A stretch of DNA of 64,000 nucleotides from Ramazzottius varieornatus (Eukaryota > Tardigrada > Eutardigrada > Parachela > Ramazzottiidae), in the NCBI GenBank assembly GCA_001949185.1, contig BDGG01000001.1, forward strand, positions 2,091,548 to 2,155,547, given 5' to 3'. The position numbers were made by a program, and so were the translations under genes. The notes under the pieces are model-generated. The model was given only the letters and a program-made list of their open reading frames with translations, searched no databases and had not been told where the DNA came from. Positions 58,897-64,000 of this stretch are shown here, piece after piece (the first letter of the stretch is position 1; the number at the start of each line of letters is the position of its first letter).

Positions 58897-59962
58897 CAGG
58901 AAATCTGTCTGCGATCTAATGTCAAGTACAAGAAATGAAATGACGTTGGAAGATAGGGAAAAGCTGTTAACGTGGATCTTCACCGTTCAATCACCGACAT
59001 TTCGAGACAAGACTCGATGATACCGACGATACTCGGACTGACCTGTGGGTTTCGACAAAAGCGAGACGCGGTTTACACGGCATCGTTTTGGCGTTTCCAG
59101 TTGTTTATCAATTTATGCTGTCATTCGGAAATCCGAAGCCTGCAAGGATACAAAAGACAAACGAGTTTAACGTGGAGACCTCTCACAACCGACACGAGTA
59201 TCCATTGATGGGGTCTTTGTTGGCCTGGCCTTACCGCTGAGATGGTAATGCGGATACCTTGGACTTGACCAGCAGCTCTCAAGAGCCCGAACGCGAACGC
59301 TGCTAACTCGAGCAGATGGGAGCCAAGCTCAGCCAGCCAGTGCGTGGTGGGTACTACAGTACACCTCATACTTTTCTGTAGTCTAGATCCTGATGGACTT
59401 TCACAAGTTTCACAAGCTCGGACGGTACCGAACAGTAGGATGTTCGGCCGCACATTCTCCACCGGCTATCGATTCATCCTTCCTCATCTTCCATACGAAC
59501 CGTACTGATTCGTACCACAAGAAAAAGCAACCTTTGGCACCGTGTCTTCAGGATGCTGTTGTACACCCATTGTTACGGCGGGCAACAAGCTGAGGTCCTC
59601 TAGTGGAAGAATTTCTGATCGCGACTTCACATTCATACAGGTCTAAAACTGGCGCGCACATCATATCTAATACTTATAATGACACTTATAAATTATAATC
59701 GACCACTGGGCACTGGCCGGTCTATCGCATGGCTGGCCCTTATGGTCTGCCAGCCAGGCATGCAAGTCATAAGGTGCAAATCGATCAGCTGGGAGGAAAA
59801 CCTGGGAATTTGCCTTGCTGTTCTGCTCCGAAGTCCGGATCTCTTTCAACTTCTAGCGCAGTGCGCAACCACCTGCTGATTGCGTCGTTTCACCTTGGGC
59901 GCTTATCTGGTTGTTTTTTCGCAGAACGGAGGTACCGTGCCCGATCGAGAAACGGAGAGCCC
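58897..59962. other. Spacer between the Gly/Met-rich and TSEN2 genes
   Basis: About 1.1 kb between divergent genes. Open frames on both strands (for example 59121-59462 minus) show no recognisable domain or splice partners. The TSEN2 frame stays open back to 59729, so its true start could be there. Confidence 0.45.
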
Positions 59963-61039
59963 ATGGTGGGACAAAGGGGGTTTACTTCTGGTGTCGGCCC
60001 TGCCTTCCACAACCAGCTGGATAACAACGCTGTCACAATTCTACGTATCCCGTTGATCCCCGTCAAGCACCGCAAGCCCATCACCAAGCGTTCAGCCCGA
60101 GGTCGGTTTGGCCGGGGAGACTTCCGTAACAAGCGTCGTCCGCCTAGGAACCACGAAAGCCGGCCCTATCCTTCCACCCACGATGACCTGCATCTACGTG
60201 GACTTCTGGATGGAAATCAAGTCTTCCTGTACGATCGTGCCGACTACCGCTTCCTCCGCCTTCACCGTGTAAGATCGACTTCTGTCTTTGTTCTTCAAAG
60301 CTTCGGCAAGCAAGTTTCTTCTGCAGGGTTGCTTCGGAGAATTTATCAAGCAATCTTCTCGCGGCCCAGATACTCGATCGACTTCCGGTGGCGGAGATGG
60401 TGATGAAGAAGACGTGGGTGTCTTCCCTCCACCTCTTGATGCTCAACCAGTAGCTGCTCTGAACCTGTACGAAGCGTACTTCTTGGCGGTGGAATGTGAC
60501 AGCTTGGTAATCTGAGATGGATCGACGGAGACCGCGGTGCTCATTGACCAGCACAACTTGATGGCGCTCTTCGTCGACATCGATCCGACTTTCCCGCAGT
60601 TCTTTGCAGTGTACTATCATTTCCGAATGTTAAAGTACGTGGTCACTTCTGGCGTAAAGTTCGGCGTTGACATGGGTAAGCGAGGCCTTGATCAGCCGTT
60701 TTGCGCAGTTGGACGAGTTTCATCCACTTCGTGCTTTTGTCTTGCAGCTTTGTACCAGTACGGTCCTTCCAAGACTCACTCCATCTACCTGGTCTATGTG
60801 ATTATTCCTGGTGTTCGCGATCAAGCATAATAATGCTCGACACCCTTCAACGCATCGCGAACGCAACCAAGAAAGACGGCTTGCTGGTTCAAGTCAACTC
60901 GCTCCACTTGTCCGAGGAACATTTGAGTCAAACTCACAGCTTGACGCAAATGAAAATAACGGTAAGAGGTCTTACCGTTTTAGCCGTGCTGTTTCAGGCT
61001 CTGATGGTTGGCGGACTCGGCACGGAAAAGGTGCCTTAG
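59963..61039 (+). CDS. tRNA-splicing endonuclease subunit Sen2-like, reading frame broken twice
   Basis: Seen: exon 59963-60268 carries DGNQVFLYDRADYRF. Exon 60327-60675 carries GCFGEFIKQSSRGPDTR, NLYEAYFLAVECDSL, PTFPQFFAVYYHFR and SGVKFGVDM. Exon 60748 onward carries LYQYGPSKTHSIYLVYVII, then TKKDGLLVQV, and ends near 61039. Known: Sen2 has the N-terminal ING..IxxL and xGxFGKG islands and the nuclease core with catalytic Tyr, His and Lys. Here YQYGP, KTHS and the Lys of TKKDG fit these. The enzyme cuts tRNA introns at the 5' site. Odd: an in-frame TGA at 60513-60515, and a TAA at 60828-60830 with the homologous frame resuming one base off. Either both are sequence errors, or this copy is inactive. 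The start is the best Met in frame; 59729 is possible. Confidence 0.75.
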
Positions 61040-61080
61040 TTAGGAGCGGTTCTCCATCAATCAAACACTCCTGGTGTAGC

Positions 61081-61703
61081 CATCCGAGGAGCGTTCTCTG
61101 GGATGTGGCTTGTTGAGAAATTTCTCTTCCTACGCTAGCGTCCCTGTCGAGTTTAAAATTCGAAACAAGACGGGTCAGGACATCGAAGTCGTGTGGCCAT
61201 CTGTGGACAAAGAACTAGAGTTGGAGGTAATAGTTGTAAATCTGGTTACAGTCCAGAAGTTCAAAGATTCGCCAAAGGTGAGTGGAGAAGAGTCCAGCCG
61301 GAAGTACCTCAAGAGTTCCAATTGCAATCGGGCTCTTCGCCCAAACTCCATTGTCACATATAAGTTCAAGACGATGTCCTGAAAATACATTTGACAGATC
61401 TGAAACTTGTCTTTTTCGGACAAAACTACGGGTGACGGAGAATCTTGCCACTGGGAAGAAGAAGCGTCAACAAAACTTGAGAATGCCGTAGTTTGGGCCA
61501 CGAACTTGGGCGCCGACGGCATCCCGTGGAAGAAGGCAAAGAGTCAAAAGTTTACACTTTTGACGTTCCCTGAAGCCGAAGGAAGATCGTTCTCTGAAGT
61601 TTACTTGGTGTCGACAGTCATAGCTGTAGAAGTCAACAAGACGGCCGACGAGTACGAAAGAAAGCACACAGGGTCTGAGGTAACATTTCACTTCAAACCA
61701 TAG
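61081..61703 (+). CDS. Unrecognised protein, multi-exon
   Basis: Seen: an exon near 61081-61226 reads PSEERSLGCGLLRNF then VPVEFKIRNKTGQDIEVVW and ends at a GTAATA donor. Protein-like segments follow: LRPNSIVTYKFKTMS near 61340, LKLVFFGQNYG near 61400, and a last exon with NAVVWATNLGADGIPWKKA, FTLLTFPEAEGRSFSEVYL and EVTFHFKP, stopping at 61703. Alternating short hydrophobic stretches suggest a beta-rich fold. No family was recognised, and exon joins in the middle are not fixed. It starts within 45 bp of the TSEN2 end, so its first exon may lie inside or upstream of that gene. Confidence 0.4.
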
Positions 61704-62006
61704 CAAGGATTAGTCCTTGGCTACCATCTGCGTGCTGTTAGCCTACACACGGAAGTCACGGTCTTCCGCGTGAACACTTCTTATAAGATCTTATCTGGAG
61801 CGGGGGATCAAATTCCTAACTTAGAGTTAGTCTCGACTCTCGAGCACCTCTGATGTCAAGCCTTCGAACTTTTACCAGCCATCGTTTTTTCCCACTTCAC
61901 ATCCTCGTTCTTAGCTTTCCCTATGCTTTTACAGGGAGCTTCGCATTACTTCAAATTGGAAAACACATGTTTTCGGTTAGTATTGACAAGTTAACCAGGG
62001 TTTTAG

Positions 62007-64000
62007 GATCGTTCAAAATCTATACTTTTCTGCGTGAAAAAACATGGGTTTAACTCACAAACGGTCGATATCGAACGTCGAACGATAACGTATGGTGACG
62101 AGCACACTATCGCAAATATTACGAATCAACTTTTCAAGGCCACGCCCAGCTGCTATGAGTTCCTTGTGGAGCTCGAGGATCGCTCTGTGCCAGGCTACAA
62201 GAAGTTGATGGAGGAACTGAACAAGGATTCCCTCTACGTCTATGTCCACACTCGTGACCAGAAGAAGCCGACAGGCGGTGGCGAGGGCAACACGCAAAGC
62301 AACGTTCCATGGTTCCCGCGCAGGATCAAGGACTTGGATCGCTTCGCCAACCACATTTTGTCTTATGGGTCCGAACTGGAGTCGGATCACCCCGTAAGTG
62401 CCTCAAGTATTCTCAACCTGCAGCCACACTGACTAACAGCTGGTATCTTCTAGGGTTTCACCGATGAAGTGTACCGAGAACGGCGGACGGAGTTTGCCGA
62501 TATCGCATACTACTACAAACAGTACGCAAGACCTTCGCTTTGATGGGCGACGATAAACGTGCAGAGATAATATATATTTTCCGTACAGTGGCCAACCGAT
62601 TCCCCGAGTCGAATACACCGAGGAGGAAACGAAAACATGGTACGCTCTTTATACAATTATGGGACGTCTGCAAATGAACTGAGCATATCGTTATCTGAAG
62701 TGGCGCGTGCTCTCATTTGTTTTTGCTGGAGGCGTGCGCCATTTGGCAAACGATCCTTGTTAAAGTCACTTTCCGACGTCCTAAACAGATCTTGTATCCT
62801 GACGAGCTGTTCCAGGGGAGTAAAGTTTGTGATCAAGAGTTTGCTGTAACAGGGGCATTGTATTCAAAGAACTGACAAAGCTGTACCCGTCTCACGCTTG
62901 TAAAGAACACAACTACGTGTTTCCGTTGCTGGTCGAGAACTGCGGATACCGAGAGGACAACATACCTCAATTGGAGGACGTATCCAACTTCCTCAAAGGT
63001 GCGCCAAATACAGTCATTTTGCCAGCAATCTCGAAAACAAGTAGCCAACTTTTATTCCAGTCAAGTTCGGCATTCTGAGGCACGGCTTCGTGTTATTTCA
63101 GATTGCACAGGGTTCTCGATACGACCTGTTGCTGGTCTGCTGAGCTCGCGGGACTTTTTGGCTGGTCTTGGTAAGCTCTTTACGGTATAACTTAAGCCCG
63201 ACAAGCTTGACGGAACCCTGGAACTTTGTTCAGCTTTCCGTGTCTTCCATTCGACGCAATACATTCGACATGGCAGTGTTCCCATGTACACTCCAGAACC
63301 CGACGTGTGCCACGAGCTTCTGGGTAAGTCCTGTACTGTGGTACACCGGGGCTTCTCTAACTAAGCTTCTACTTTCACAGCGAAATTGTTTGTATATCAT
63401 GCAGGTCACGTACCTCTTCTGGCGGATCCCACGTTCGCACAGTTCTCGCAGGAGATCGGCATGGCCTCACTGGGCGCTCCCGACGACTGGATCGACAAGC
63501 TGGCCACGGTAAGTCCCTTCCGCTCACCGTGGTTTCCGACCGTAGAGTAAACTTGTGTCATCTATAGCTGTACTGGTTCACCGTGGAGTTTGGTATGTGC
63601 AAGGAGAAAAACACCTACAAAGCCTACGGCGCAGGACTGCTCTCATCCTTCGGGGAACTGCAGGTACAGTAGCCCACTAGCATACTGTATTCCTCGATCT
63701 CTTCGCGAACCGCGTTACTCGTGGCGCCAACTACAGGACGTACATCATCCATACATACGCGCCCATCCGCCGTACGTCATGTACGTTTCGTAGGTGGCGC
63801 CATGGGCATGAGGCTTCGCGGAGATATCGGGGGAATACAGTACATCGGGTACGCTGGTACTTGGCGAATAACCTCGCAGAGTAATGAGAGAGTATTTTTT
63901 TGCAGTATTGCTTAACGGACAAGCCAGAAAAGCGCGGATTCGACCCCGACAAGATTGCCAGCACCAAGTACCCAATCACGGAGTTCCAGCCAGTCTATTA
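62007..64000 (+). CDS. Phenylalanine 4-hydroxylase (5' exon and 3' end missing)
   Basis: Seen: exons from 62007-62393 onward carry the end of the ACT regulatory domain ([12 protein letters not shown]), then [108 protein letters not shown] and [15 protein letters not shown], running to the window edge. Known: this is the aromatic amino-acid hydroxylase core. The iron ligands are the two His of CHELLGH and the Glu of [18 protein letters not shown] is the pterin-binding region. Overall identity favours phenylalanine over tyrosine or tryptophan hydroxylase. It converts Phe to Tyr, which in arthropods also feeds cuticle tanning. The ACT domain seems to carry about 20 extra residues ([20 protein letters not shown]). 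A palindromic element occupies the intron at about 62.66-62.78 kb. Confidence 0.92.
62663..62780. repeat. Palindromic GTGGCGCAC element, copy 13 (full length)
   Basis: The outer end GGACGTCTGCAAATGAACT faces TTTCCGACGTCC. The inner stem GAAGTGGCGCG pairs with CGTGCGCCATTTGG. Located in a phenylalanine hydroxylase intron. With copy 11 it fixes the length at about 118-121 bp. Confidence 0.8.

Noticed and set aside
59121-59462. Minus-strand 113-residue frame
   Set aside because: No signal peptide, domain, splice partner or composition that sets it apart from a chance open frame.
1-64000. rRNA, tRNA genes, CRISPR arrays, bacterial operons, viral genes
   Set aside because: I saw none of these; the window reads as ordinary intron-containing animal DNA. 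A covariance-model scan would be needed to exclude small RNAs.

Overview
The window is 64 kb of animal nuclear DNA. Genes are split by many short GT-AG introns, intergenic space is modest, and there are no operons. Gene content points to an ecdysozoan and most likely an arthropod or close relative: three secreted proteins with one six-cysteine peritrophin-type chitin-binding domain (CPAP1-like), a sidekick gene, a BCL9/legless co-activator, a Scratch zinc-finger factor, and a tandem pair of GM2-activator-like lipid-binding proteins. I cannot name the species. All homology calls rest on recognising protein motifs by eye; no database search was run.

Layout. 0-4.6 kb: two minus-strand CPAP1-like genes, the first cut by the window start. 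5.9-7.6 kb: a plus-strand RNF115/126-type E3 ligase gene. It ends 32 bp from the stop codon of a third, minus-strand CPAP1-like gene (7.6-10.1 kb). 10.5-11.8 kb: an unrecognised membrane protein on minus, head to head with a plus-strand Tudor-domain gene (12-17 kb). 17.5-30.2 kb: a full-length minus-strand sidekick gene, from signal peptide to a GFSSFV PDZ-binding end. 32.9-33.9 kb: an orphan membrane or GPI-type protein. 34.5-39.1 kb: a Golgi class I alpha-mannosidase (GH47). 41-45.1 kb: BCL9/legless. 46-48.8 kb: two tandem GM2-activator-like genes, the second carrying a frameshift. 49.7-52.3 kb: Scratch (minus). 57.4-58.9 kb: a secreted Gly/Met-rich protein (minus). 60-61 kb: tRNA-splicing endonuclease subunit 2 with two reading-frame breaks. 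61.1-61.7 kb: an unrecognised gene. 62-64 kb: phenylalanine hydroxylase, cut by the window end.

Functionally this is a mixed neighbourhood: cuticle proteins, neuronal adhesion and neural transcription, Wnt co-activation, glycan trimming, lipid binding, tRNA splicing and amino-acid metabolism. Only the CPAP1-like cluster and the GM2A-like pair show local duplication.

The most distinctive non-genic signal is a family of about 120-bp palindromic elements with a GTGGCGCAC stem. At least 14 copies or parts are spread through introns and spacers. There is also an 829-bp hAT-type non-autonomous transposon with a perfect 8-bp target duplication in the last mannosidase intron, and a third element with 38-bp terminal inverted repeats in a Tudor-gene intron.
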